Assembly (NCBI RefSeq): GCF_010731295.1
Contig: NZ_AP022579.1
Span: forward strand, 868,001 to 932,000
Direction of reading: 5' to 3'
DNA length: 64,000 nt
Source of the DNA: Mycolicibacterium boenickei
GTDB lineage: Bacteria > Actinomycetota > Actinomycetes > Mycobacteriales > Mycobacteriaceae
Below the pieces are notes generated by a model that worked only from the letters and a program-made list of their open reading frames with translations, did not search any database and was not told the origin of the DNA. Position numbers and translations under genes: made by a program. Shown piece after piece: positions 52,951 to 60,595 of this stretch. Within the stretch, counting starts at the first letter, position 1. Every line of letters starts with the position of its first letter.

Positions 52951-53559
52951 TTACCACCGCACGTTTCGCGGCAGCAGGTCCCATACGTGCTCGGTGCCGT
53001 TGACCGAGGCGACGGCGAGCTTGCCCGAGCGCGACGACAGCAGCCGGGTGACCGAGGCGTAGTCGACGTGGAAGGACAGCAGCCGTTCGGTGCCCAGGAT
53101 CTTGTGCAGCAGCACGTTGATCACGCCGCCGTGGCTGAACACCGCGACCGTGCCGTCATGGTCACCGGCCGCCACCAGGTCCTCGACCGCGGCGTTGATC
53201 CGCGCCATGAACGCGTTCTCGTCGACGCTGCTGGGCAGATGACCGCTCACCAGCCGGGCCAGCTCCTCGGGGTTCTCCTTGGCGATCTCCTCGATCGGCA
53301 CGTAGTGCGACATGTCGCGGTCGTACTCGGCGAGCCGGTCGTCGACCTCGACCTGCAGCCCCAGCTCCTTGGCGAGCGGTCCGGCGGTCTGGATCGCCCG
53401 CCGCTGCGGGCTGCTGACCAGCCGGCTGACGGGGAACCGGGCCAGAGCGGCAGGCAGCCGCTCCGCCTGGGCGATGCCTTCCTCGGACAGGTCGGGATCG
53501 GACCCTTGACCGGGCTCGCTGCGCAGCGGTAAAGCATGTCGGACCAGAAGCAGTTGCAC
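52951..53559 (-). CDS. Histidine phosphatase family protein
   Basis: A 202-residue phosphoglycerate-mutase-like phosphatase. The nucleophile motif is VRHALP (His8), with the second catalytic pattern SSPQRRAIQTA (Arg) and C-terminal VFSHGGVINVLL (His). The RHA rather than RHG start is a common variant. The substrate is unknown. The frame is open far upstream to 54372 through the SDR gene antisense strand; GTG 53559 is the only start that leaves the catalytic N terminus without a long extension. It is 3 bp upstream of the kinase-like gene, so a phosphorylation/dephosphorylation pair is possible. Confidence 0.87.
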   Translation of the reverse strand: MQLLLVRHALPLRSEPGQGSDPDLSEEGIAQAERLPAALARFPVSRLVSSPQRRAIQTAGPLAKELGLQVEVDDRLAEYDRDMSHYVPIEEIAKENPEELARLVSGHLPSSVDENAFMARINAAVEDLVAAGDHDGTVAVFSHGGVINVLLHKILGTERLLSFHVDYASVTRLLSSRSGKLAVASVNGTEHVWDLLPRNVRW

Positions 53560-53607
53560 CGTGCCACCATAGGGCCGCGGTGCGAGACGGCCGGAGAGGG
53601 TCATCAC

Positions 53608-54363
53608 ATGGGATATGCCGACGAGTTGTTCGACCTCACCGACCGGGTGGTGCTGGTCACCGGCGGCAGCCGCGGACTGGGCCACGAGATCGCGATGGGA
53701 GCCGCGCGCTGCGGCGCCGACGTGGTGATCGCCAGCCGCAACCTGGACTCCTGTGTGGCCGCGGCCGAGGAGATCACCGCGGCCACCGGTCGCGCCGCCC
53801 TGCCCTATCAGGTGCACGTGGGCCGGTGGGATCAGCTCGACGGTCTGGTGGACGCGGTGTACGAGCGGTTCGGCAAGGTGGACGTGTTGGTCAACAACGC
53901 CGGTATGTCGCCGCTGTACGAATCGCTCGGCTCGGTCACCGAGAAACTCTTCGACTCGGTGTTCAACCTGAATCTCAAAGGGCCGTTCCGGCTTTCGGCC
54001 GTGCTCGGCGAGCGGATGGTGGCCGCCGGGGGCGGCGCGATCGTCAATGTCAGCTCTTCCGGATCGCTGCGCCCCGACCAGTACATGCTCCCCTACGCCG
54101 CGGCCAAGGCCGGGCTGAACGCCATGACCGAAGGGCTGGCCAAGGCGTTCGGCCCGACCGTGCGGGTCAACACCCTGATGGCCGGGCCTTTCCTCACCGA
54201 TGTCAGCAAGGCCTGGGACATGGCAGGCGACCCGTTCGGCCACCTCGCCCTGCGACGGGCCGGCAACCCACCCGAGATCGTCGGCGCCGCACTGTTTCTG
54301 ATGTCCGATGCCTCCAGCTTCAGCACCGGCTCGATCCTGCGGGTAGATGGCGGCCTGCCCTGA
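53608..54363 (+). CDS. Short-chain dehydrogenase/reductase
   Basis: A 251-residue classical SDR: TGGSRGLGHEIA (cofactor, about 16-27), NNAG (about 92-95), NVSSSGS (Ser about 145), the Tyr-x-x-x-Lys pair in LPYAAAKAGLNAM (about 158-170) and PGPF-like AGPFLTD. The C-terminal SSFSTGSILRVDGGLP is typical of FabG-like members. GGAGAGGG at 53592-53599 fixes ATG 53608. It is divergent from the phosphatase gene by 48 bp, and the GntR gene starts 66 bp after its stop. Confidence 0.9.
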   Translation: MGYADELFDLTDRVVLVTGGSRGLGHEIAMGAARCGADVVIASRNLDSCVAAAEEITAATGRAALPYQVHVGRWDQLDGLVDAVYERFGKVDVLVNNAGMSPLYESLGSVTEKLFDSVFNLNLKGPFRLSAVLGERMVAAGGGAIVNVSSSGSLRPDQYMLPYAAAKAGLNAMTEGLAKAFGPTVRVNTLMAGPFLTDVSKAWDMAGDPFGHLALRRAGNPPEIVGAALFLMSDASSFSTGSILRVDGGLP

Positions 54364-54393
54364 ACGCAGCACGGTAATGTAGCCCAGGTAGCA

Positions 54394-54411
54394 AACTTGT
54401 CATGACAACCT
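54394..54411. promoter_or_regulatory. GntR operator candidate (copy 1)
   Basis: AACTTGT-CATG-ACAACCT contains the perfect 12-bp palindrome TTGTCATGACAA (54397-54408), 22 bp upstream of the gntR start. The left half AACTTGTCA recurs in the palindrome at 58638-58655 in front of the FAD oxidoreductase, suggesting autoregulation and shared control. Confidence 0.7.
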
Positions 54412-54429
54412 GACCGGAAGGTGATGCGG

Positions 54430-55170
54430 ATGGCGGAGGCCCGTTCGCGCCACGAGCACGTCGCCGCCGAACTGCGTCAGCGCATCACCCGCGGCGATTA
54501 CGCCATCGGCCAGCCGCTGCCCACCGAGAGTGCGCTGTGCACGGAGTTCGACGTGTCCCGCGGTCCGGTCCGCCAGGCCCTGGCCACGCTGAAGAACGAG
54601 GGCCTGATCCGGGTGTCGCGCGGCAAGCCCGCGGTGGTCCGCAGTCATGACGCCACGCAGACACTGGACACGTTCACCCCGTTCACCCAGTGGGCCGAAC
54701 GCGTCGGCCGCACCGCGGGTAACCGCACGATCGAGGTGGCCCGCCGCCGCGCATCCGAAACCGCCATCGAGACACTGGGTTTGACGGCCGACGACTTCGT
54801 GGTCGAGGTGCTGCGCGTACGACTGCTCGACGGTGAGCCTGCGATGATCGAGCGCAGCACGTTCATCGAATCCGTGGGTTCCCTGCTGTTCGAGTTCGAC
54901 ACCGACTCGGGCTCGATGACCGACTATCTGGCCAGCCGCGGCGTGTACTTCGACTCGATGGAGCATGTGCTCGACGCGGTGGCCGCCGGACCGGACGACG
55001 CCGCAAATCTCGGGATCGCACCGGGCAGCCCGCTGCTGCGGGAGCGACGCGTCTCGCGCGATCAGCACGGCGTGGTGTTCGAGTGCGCCGACGACCGCTA
55101 CCGGCCCGACGTGGTCACGTTCAGCATCGTCAACGCGCGCACCAAGTTTTCCTCTGCCGAGCAGACGTGA
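54430..55170 (+). CDS. GntR-family regulator with UTRA domain
   Basis: A 246-residue regulator. The winged HTH (about residues 5-70: LRQRITRGDYAIGQPLPTESALCTEFDVSRGPVRQALATL) is followed by a UTRA ligand-binding domain (about 90-240) as in PhnF and HutC. GGAAGG at 54416-54421 points to ATG 54430 rather than the earlier in-frame starts. It probably senses the substrate or a metabolite of the convergent phosphonate-type cluster, because matching palindromes lie upstream of itself and of the FAD oxidoreductase. Confidence 0.88.
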   Translation: MAEARSRHEHVAAELRQRITRGDYAIGQPLPTESALCTEFDVSRGPVRQALATLKNEGLIRVSRGKPAVVRSHDATQTLDTFTPFTQWAERVGRTAGNRTIEVARRRASETAIETLGLTADDFVVEVLRVRLLDGEPAMIERSTFIESVGSLLFEFDTDSGSMTDYLASRGVYFDSMEHVLDAVAAGPDDAANLGIAPGSPLLRERRVSRDQHGVVFECADDRYRPDVVTFSIVNARTKFSSAEQT

Positions 55171-55206
55171 AAACCCCCTTTTCCGGGTGAAAAAGGGGGT
55201 TTTCAC
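55167..55206. terminator. Perfect 16-bp bidirectional terminator
   Basis: GTGAAAACCCCCTTTT (55167-55182) and its exact complement (55191-55206) enclose an 8-nt loop. The gntR stop codon (55168-55170) lies in the left arm. A-tracts before and T-tracts after the C5/G5 core on both strands make it suitable for termination of gntR and of the convergent transporter gene. Confidence 0.88.
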
Positions 55207-55230
55207 GACTGCTCGCGGGACTGCTCGCGG
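55207..55230. repeat. Two tandem 12-bp repeats
   Basis: GACTGCTCGCGG occurs twice without spacer (55207-55218 and 55219-55230), between the terminator and the transporter stop codon. Probably a small slippage duplication. Confidence 0.6.
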
Positions 55231-55233
55231 GAA

Positions 55234-56568
55234 TTAGTCAGCGGCAGGCATGCGGTTCCAGTGCGGGATCAGCAGCAGCATGGAGATCAGTGCGGCCGCG
55301 GCGAATCCGTAGAACAGCGTCGTCGTGCTCAGGTAGCCGGGCAACAGCCCGCCGAGGATCGCACCGACCGAGCCACAGCAGTTGATCAAGCCGGCCGCGG
55401 TGCCGGCGTGTTTGGAAGTACCGAAGTCCACCGCGGCGACACAGGAGATCATCGCGTCGGCGCCATACACGCTCAGTCCGATCAGGCCGAGCACGGCCAC
55501 CATGATCCACGGATTGCCCGTCGCGGTGAGCGGTCCGAACAGCGCCAGCACCGCCACCAGGATTCCGAGACTGATCACGCATGCGGGCACCCGGCGCGCA
55601 CTGAACACCCGATCGGAGATCCGTCCGAGCAGGATCGGGGCGACGACACCAGCGATGCCGAATGCCACCGGGATGGCCACGGCCTGGAACTTGTCACCGT
55701 CCACCAGGCGCTCGGCCACGATCACCGGGCCCCACAGCAGGATCGCGTAGCGGGCCGGCTTGAGCAGGAAGTACGACGCACCAAGGGTTCTCACCATGCG
55801 GTCGCTGAGCACCACCTTCAGCGATTCCCGCCACGACGGGGTGGGTTCGGCGACTGCCTCGGCCTCGGGCGAGTCGTCGAGCTGTACTCCCTCCTTCCCG
55901 TCCTGCTCTGCCCGGTACTCCTCGATCGGCGGCAACCCGACGTCCTGCGGCCGGTTGCGCTGGAACAGCAGCACGAGCACGAACACCGCGGCCACGACGG
56001 CCGCACCGCTGAAGAACGCGGCCCGCCACGAGCCGAACACGTCGTAGGCGGCCCAGCCGAGGATCGGTGCGGCCACCAGACCGCCGAATGCGTAGTTGGT
56101 GCTCCACAATCCGAGGACGCGGCCCCGCTCTCCGATGGAGAAGAACTGGGCCATGTTGCTCAGCGTCGGAGACCAGCCGGTGGACTGGGCCAGGCCCTGC
56201 ACGATCATCAGCGGCAGCAGGAACACCAGCGCCGGCAGCAGCCCCATGAACACGGTGGCGATCGCCGATATCGCCAGGCCGCCGAGGATCACCACCCGGG
56301 GACCGAAACGGTCGGACACCTGGCCCCAGACGAACTGGCCCACCGCATAGGCCGCGAGGTAAGCGGCGTCGAGGTTGGCCATCACGCTCTTGGTCAGGCG
56401 AGTGCTCAGGATGGGGTCTTCGAGGATGCCGAGCTTGGCCACGGAGAAGGCCTGGCGCGTGAAATAGAAACCGGCATAGGCGATCCAGGTGACGGCGAAG
56501 ATCTGGATACGCCAATGGCGGTAGCGCGGAATGGTCGATGGAGTGACGGGAATCGCGGTTTGAGTCAT
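55234..56568 (-). CDS. OPA-family organophosphate/phosphonate transporter (MFS)
   Basis: A 444-residue, 12-TM major-facilitator protein of the organophosphate:phosphate antiporter type. The N-terminal RIQIFAVTWIAYAGFYFTRQAFSVAKLGIL is characteristic of GlpT/UhpT/UhpC. A central charged loop (about 220-250, RAEQDGKEGVQLDD) separates two halves. In this cluster it most likely imports an aminoalkylphosphonate. ATG 56568 is chosen over an upstream frame. The 181-bp gap to the HAD gene contains a large hairpin (56691-56728) and a TTCTC-TTGC-GAGAA repeat (56661-56674) but no gene. Confidence 0.87.
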   Translation of the reverse strand: MTQTAIPVTPSTIPRYRHWRIQIFAVTWIAYAGFYFTRQAFSVAKLGILEDPILSTRLTKSVMANLDAAYLAAYAVGQFVWGQVSDRFGPRVVILGGLAISAIATVFMGLLPALVFLLPLMIVQGLAQSTGWSPTLSNMAQFFSIGERGRVLGLWSTNYAFGGLVAAPILGWAAYDVFGSWRAAFFSGAAVVAAVFVLVLLFQRNRPQDVGLPPIEEYRAEQDGKEGVQLDDSPEAEAVAEPTPSWRESLKVVLSDRMVRTLGASYFLLKPARYAILLWGPVIVAERLVDGDKFQAVAIPVAFGIAGVVAPILLGRISDRVFSARRVPACVISLGILVAVLALFGPLTATGNPWIMVAVLGLIGLSVYGADAMISCVAAVDFGTSKHAGTAAGLINCCGSVGAILGGLLPGYLSTTTLFYGFAAAALISMLLLIPHWNRMPAAD

Positions 56569-56690
56569 GAGATTGCACCTCTGGTGGGCGTGCTGCAGGC
56601 GGTGTGCTGACGGGCCGGGGCAGATAGCCGAGCGAGTGTGGCCGAACGTCAAAGGCAGGTTTCTCTTGCGAGAACGGGTGCAGAAGAGGT

Positions 56691-56728
56691 GCGGCGGTCG
56701 GGAGGCGCGGCCTACGACCGACCGCCGC
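56691..56728. terminator. 11-bp hairpin between phosphonatase-like and transporter genes
   Basis: GCGGCGGTCGG (56691-56701) pairs with CCGACCGCCGC (56718-56728) around 16 nt that contain an inner AGGC/GCCT pair. It follows the minus-strand HAD stop by 22 nt. Without a U-run it may attenuate rather than fully stop transcription into the transporter gene, lowering its expression. Confidence 0.45.
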
Positions 56729-56749
56729 AGGGCTGTAGAGGTTGGCGGA

Positions 56750-57448
56750 CTATCGGAGGGCTGCCACCAGAGCGGGGAGATCGGCGACGCTGTCGAGGAT
56801 GTGCGTGGCACCCGCCTCGGACAGCTGGGCCCGGTTGTGCGCCCCGGTCAGCACGCCGATCGAGGCCCGCGCCCCGGCGCGCAGGCCGCTGATGACATCC
56901 GATGAGGTGTCACCGAGCACGATCATCGAACGCACCGAGTCGGTTTGGGTCTGCATCAGCGCGGTCAGCGGCATGTCCGGGTAGGGCCGGCCGCGGACTC
57001 CCGCCGACGGGCACAACACCACATCGGCGAGGTTCTGCCAGCCGAGCGCCTCGATGATGGCCGTCTGGGTCTCTTGGGCGAACCCGGTGGTCAGCGCGGT
57101 CTTGATGCCGCTGGAACGCAAAGATGTAATGACATCTTCCGCGCCCGGGATCGGGCTGCAGTTGCCCTCGGCGACCAGCTGGGCGTAGCAGCGCTCGAAC
57201 TCCTTGTTCGCCGACTGCGCCTGCTCCTCGTTGCCCTTGGCCAGGTGCCGGAACACCACGATCTTGGACTGCCCCATGGTGTCGGAGACGTAGCGCAGCA
57301 TCTCCTCGCGGTCGGCGTCGGTCTTCGACAGGCCGGCGTGAGTGTCGGCGGCCAGGAAGGACTGCTGAACCAGCCCGCTGTCCTCGACGGTGGTGCCTGC
57401 CATGTCGAACACGACGAGGCTGATCGGATCGGTTGCTTTGGTGCCCAT
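56750..57448 (-). CDS. Phosphonatase-like HAD hydrolase
   Basis: A 232-residue HAD enzyme of the PhnX-like family (TIGR03351 type). The nucleophile motif is FDMAGTTVED with Asp15 and the alanine at +2 that marks phosphonatases. Lys62 in MGQSKIVVFRHLA lines up by eye with the Schiff-base lysine of phosphonoacetaldehyde hydrolase (MGLLKIDHVRAL). Later motifs are ALTTGF and IVLGDTSSDVISG. Expected reaction: phosphonoacetaldehyde to acetaldehyde and phosphate. It is 26 bp downstream of the FAD oxidoreductase, which could produce this aldehyde. Confidence 0.85.
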   Translation of the reverse strand: MGTKATDPISLVVFDMAGTTVEDSGLVQQSFLAADTHAGLSKTDADREEMLRYVSDTMGQSKIVVFRHLAKGNEEQAQSANKEFERCYAQLVAEGNCSPIPGAEDVITSLRSSGIKTALTTGFAQETQTAIIEALGWQNLADVVLCPSAGVRGRPYPDMPLTALMQTQTDSVRSMIVLGDTSSDVISGLRAGARASIGVLTGAHNRAQLSEAGATHILDSVADLPALVAALR

Positions 57449-57474
57449 TGGTTTATCCCTTCGAATTGGTTCGT

Positions 57475-58611
57475 TCAGACGGTGGCGACGAGTCGGTCCA
57501 GCGCGTTGCCGACGCTGGCGTGGGCCAGGCCCATGCTGGTGGTCATGCCGATACCGGTGGTGACGGTGACGACATGGGTGCCCTCGACGGGCTGTTCGAG
57601 CAGGAACTCCTGGTCGGGCGCGGAGGTGTACACGCCCTGCCAGCGCTCGGTGACCTCGATATCCTTGACCCCGAACAGTTTCCGGGCCTCTTCGAGGAGG
57701 ACGGCGAAGCCCTCTTCGGACTGGAACGGCGGCGCGGAGATGTCGCGGTAGTGGGTGTCGCCGATCAGCAGTGAGCCGTCGGGCTGCGGGGTGTACATCT
57801 GGTGCAGGTCGATCGCGACGTAGTCGGGATGCTCCGCCCGCAACCGGTCGGCGACCGCGCCGGTACTCGGGAGCCCCTCGAATCCCGAGTACCTCAGCAG
57901 CGACCACCCGGTGAACAGGGGCGCAGGCAGGGCGAAGGCCAGCGGCAGCCGGGCACGCAGCATGTGCAGCCGGCACCGCAGCAGGCCGTCGCGTTCGGCC
58001 AGCGCGGGGAACAGCCGGTCGACGTCGTAGTTGACGGTGACGAACGTCGTACCCGCACGCAGCGGTCCGCGCGAGGTGTGCACCACACCGGCCTCGAACT
58101 CGGAAGCCGCGGTACGCCAATGGAAGTCGACGCCTTCGGATTCGAGCCACCGCGCGATCGACGGAGCGGCCGTCCGCGGATCGACCTGTAGGTCGTTCGG
58201 CAGGTACATGCCGCCGGTGACCCCGGACGCGACCACGGGGATCCGCTCGAGGATCTGCTCGCGGCTGAGCAACCGCGCCTCACCTGTCCCGCGGGCGGTG
58301 GCGAACTCGTCCATCACCGCAAGTTCGTCGTCGTGACGCGCGACGCAGAAGGTGCCGGACTCGGCCGACCAGAACCCGGCCTTGCGAGACAGGTCGAGCC
58401 AGTGCTGACGGCCGTTGCGGGCATAGTCGAGCGCTTGACCGGACTGCGCGGTGATGCAGGCGTGGCCGAAGTTCTGGACCGAGGCACCGACGACACCGTC
58501 GGCGTGATCGACAACGGCGACGCTCAGTCCCCGCTGCTGCGCGTGGTAGGCGTGCGCGAGGCCGACGATGCCTGCGCCGACCACCACGACGTCGTAGCTG
58601 TGATTTCCCAT
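57475..58611 (-). CDS. FAD-dependent amine oxidoreductase of phosphonate clusters (TIGR03364 type)
   Basis: A 378-residue flavoenzyme of the glycine-oxidase/DAO superfamily. The dinucleotide motif is VVVVGAGIVGLAHAYHAQQRG (residues 7-27); a C-terminal VTVTTGIGMTTSMGLAHA segment binds FAD. The family is known for co-occurrence with phosphonatase-like HAD proteins, and members have been reported to oxidise 2-aminoethylphosphonate derivatives such as N-methylated forms to phosphonoacetaldehyde. ATG 58611 starts the motif directly. A perfect 7-4-7 palindrome (58638-58655) lies 27 bp upstream. Confidence 0.87.
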   Translation of the reverse strand: MGNHSYDVVVVGAGIVGLAHAYHAQQRGLSVAVVDHADGVVGASVQNFGHACITAQSGQALDYARNGRQHWLDLSRKAGFWSAESGTFCVARHDDELAVMDEFATARGTGEARLLSREQILERIPVVASGVTGGMYLPNDLQVDPRTAAPSIARWLESEGVDFHWRTAASEFEAGVVHTSRGPLRAGTTFVTVNYDVDRLFPALAERDGLLRCRLHMLRARLPLAFALPAPLFTGWSLLRYSGFEGLPSTGAVADRLRAEHPDYVAIDLHQMYTPQPDGSLLIGDTHYRDISAPPFQSEEGFAVLLEEARKLFGVKDIEVTERWQGVYTSAPDQEFLLEQPVEGTHVVTVTTGIGMTTSMGLAHASVGNALDRLVATV

Positions 58612-58637
58612 GCGGATACTGTGGTCCGCATCACCAC

Positions 58638-58655
58638 AACTTGTCAATACAAGTT
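58638..58655. promoter_or_regulatory. GntR operator candidate (copy 2)
   Basis: AACTTGT-CAAT-ACAAGTT is a perfect 7-4-7 inverted repeat, 27 bp upstream of the FAD oxidoreductase start. Its left half is the same as in the element before gntR (54394-54411). The flanking sequence is AT-rich (58651-58690), so the promoter probably lies here. Confidence 0.75.
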
Positions 58656-58699
58656 TGGAATTTTTACCTGGTGTCTATATATGTAAAGTTCTGTTCACC

Positions 58700-60577
58700 T
58701 CACGGCGTGACGATGTCGAAGTTCGGATCGGGCCGGTCCAATGCCGCCAGCAGGGCCGGCAGGGCCTCGGGGTCACCGGTGACCTCCAAGCCCGGTGAGG
58801 TCGCGTCTCCCGCCGCGAAGGCCAGCAGTCGCAGCTTGTTCGCCAGCTTGACGGTGGCGCGCGCACTCCCCTCGTCAGCTGCGGCCTTGCGGTAGACCAG
58901 CACTCCGTTGCGCAGCGTGAGCCGGTAGTTGACGGCGGTATCGAGGAAGGTCACGTCGATGGCCAGGTCGAGATCCCAGGCCCGCGGCCCGTTGATGCTG
59001 ATCGCGAGGACGTCGAACATCTGCTCGGGGCTCAGCTGGGCCAGCATCGTCGGAGCGGCCAGCTGACCGGCGGTACCGAACTTGCCCACCCGCAGTTCTG
59101 TCGCACCGGACAGGAAGAAGTTGCGCCACGTGGCGTTCTCCGCCCCGTACGCGAGCTGTTCGAAGGTGTCGGCATAGAGCGCCCGGGCCGCGGCGTGATC
59201 GGCGTCGGTGAACATCACGTGATCGAGAAGCGTTGCCGCCCAGCGGAAATCTCCCTCGTCGAAGGCCTTGCGGGCCAGCTCGACGACCCGGTCCACTCCG
59301 CCCATCGCCTCGACGTAGCGGGGCGCCAAAGCTTCGGGCGGGTGCGGCCACAACCGGCCCGGGTTGCCGTCGAACCAGCCCATGTAGCGCTGGTAGATCG
59401 CCTTGACGTTGTGGTTGACCGAGCCGTAGTACCCGTGGGCATGCCAGGCGCTCTCCAGCGCGGGCGGCAGCTGGAACTGCTCGGCGATCTCGACCCCGGT
59501 ATAGCCCCGGTTCAGCTGGCGCAACGTCTGGTCATGCAGGTAGGCGTACAGATCCCGTTGCAGTGACAGGAATTCCACGATCCGCTCGCGTCCCCACGTC
59601 GGCCAGTGATGCGAGGCGAAAACCACGTCGGCGCGGTCGGCGAAGGTGTCGATGGCCTCGGTGAGGTACCCCGCCCAGCCGTGCGGATCACGCACCAGCG
59701 CACCGCGCAGGGTCAACAGGTTGTGCAGGTTGTGCGTGGCGTTCTCCGCCATACACAGCGCGCGGAACTTGGGGAAGTAGAAGTGCATCTCGGCGGGCGC
59801 CTCGGTGCCGGGCGCCATCTGGAACTCGATCTCGACGCCGTCGATGGTGTGCGTCTCGCCGGTACGGCGGATGTCGACCGTCGGCACGATCAGCGCCACC
59901 TCACCCGTGGACGTGTTCTGGCCGAGGCCACAGCCCACCTGCCCATGCGGGCCGCGGTCGAGTTGCGTGCCGTACATGTAGGTGGCGCGACGGGTCATCG
60001 CGGTGCCGGCGTAGACGTTCTCCTGCACCGCGTGTTCGACGAAGCCCTCGGGTGCCAGCACCGCCACCTTGCCTGCGTCGACGTCGGCCTGGTTGGTGAC
60101 GCCGAGGACTCCGCCGAAGTGGTCGCCGTGGCTGTGGGTGTAGATGACCGCGACGACCGGCCGGTCCCCGCGGTGCTCGCGGTACAGGCCGAAGGCCGCC
60201 GCGGCCACCTCGGTGGAGATCAACGGGTCGATGACGATGACACCGGTGTCGCCCTCGATGAAGCTGATGTTCGAGATGTCCAGCCCGCGCACCTGATAGA
60301 TGCCCGGAACCACCTCGTAGAGCCCCTGTTTGGCGCACAGCTGCGACTGGCGCCACAGGCTGGGGTGTACCGATGTCGGCGCATCCCCCTCGAGGAAGGC
60401 ATAGGCGTCGTTGTCCCACACCACGGTTCCGTCAGCGGCCCGCACCACACACGGTTCCAGCGCGGCGATGAAGCCGCGGTCGGTGTCCTCGAAATCTCTG
60501 GTGTCCCCGAAGGGCAGGCTCGTCAGGTGTGCGCGATGGGCGGCCTCGATGACGGCCGCGGGCGGCTTCTGCTCCAT
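58700..60577 (-). CDS. Alkyl sulfatase, metallo-beta-lactamase fold (SdsA1-like)
   Basis: A 625-residue type-III sulfatase in the place of Rv3762c. The binuclear zinc motif is THSHGDHFGG (about residues 152-161), with further ligands in MAENATHNLHNLL and FASHHWPTWG. After the MBL domain (about 1-330) follow a helical dimerisation domain (about 370-500) and a C-terminal SCP2-like domain (about 510-620). It hydrolyses alkyl sulfates such as SDS to alcohols and sulfate. No signal peptide is apparent. The gene lies 88 bp downstream of the FAD-oxidoreductase start region on the same strand, separately promoted. Confidence 0.9.
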   Translation of the reverse strand: MEQKPPAAVIEAAHRAHLTSLPFGDTRDFEDTDRGFIAALEPCVVRAADGTVVWDNDAYAFLEGDAPTSVHPSLWRQSQLCAKQGLYEVVPGIYQVRGLDISNISFIEGDTGVIVIDPLISTEVAAAAFGLYREHRGDRPVVAVIYTHSHGDHFGGVLGVTNQADVDAGKVAVLAPEGFVEHAVQENVYAGTAMTRRATYMYGTQLDRGPHGQVGCGLGQNTSTGEVALIVPTVDIRRTGETHTIDGVEIEFQMAPGTEAPAEMHFYFPKFRALCMAENATHNLHNLLTLRGALVRDPHGWAGYLTEAIDTFADRADVVFASHHWPTWGRERIVEFLSLQRDLYAYLHDQTLRQLNRGYTGVEIAEQFQLPPALESAWHAHGYYGSVNHNVKAIYQRYMGWFDGNPGRLWPHPPEALAPRYVEAMGGVDRVVELARKAFDEGDFRWAATLLDHVMFTDADHAAARALYADTFEQLAYGAENATWRNFFLSGATELRVGKFGTAGQLAAPTMLAQLSPEQMFDVLAISINGPRAWDLDLAIDVTFLDTAVNYRLTLRNGVLVYRKAAADEGSARATVKLANKLRLLAFAAGDATSPGLEVTGDPEALPALLAALDRPDPNFDIVTP

Positions 60578-60595
60578 GCTGACGAGCCTGCCACC

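Noticed and set aside
55207..55230. CRISPR-like repeat
   Set aside because: Just two contiguous 12-bp units without spacers; a simple tandem duplication.
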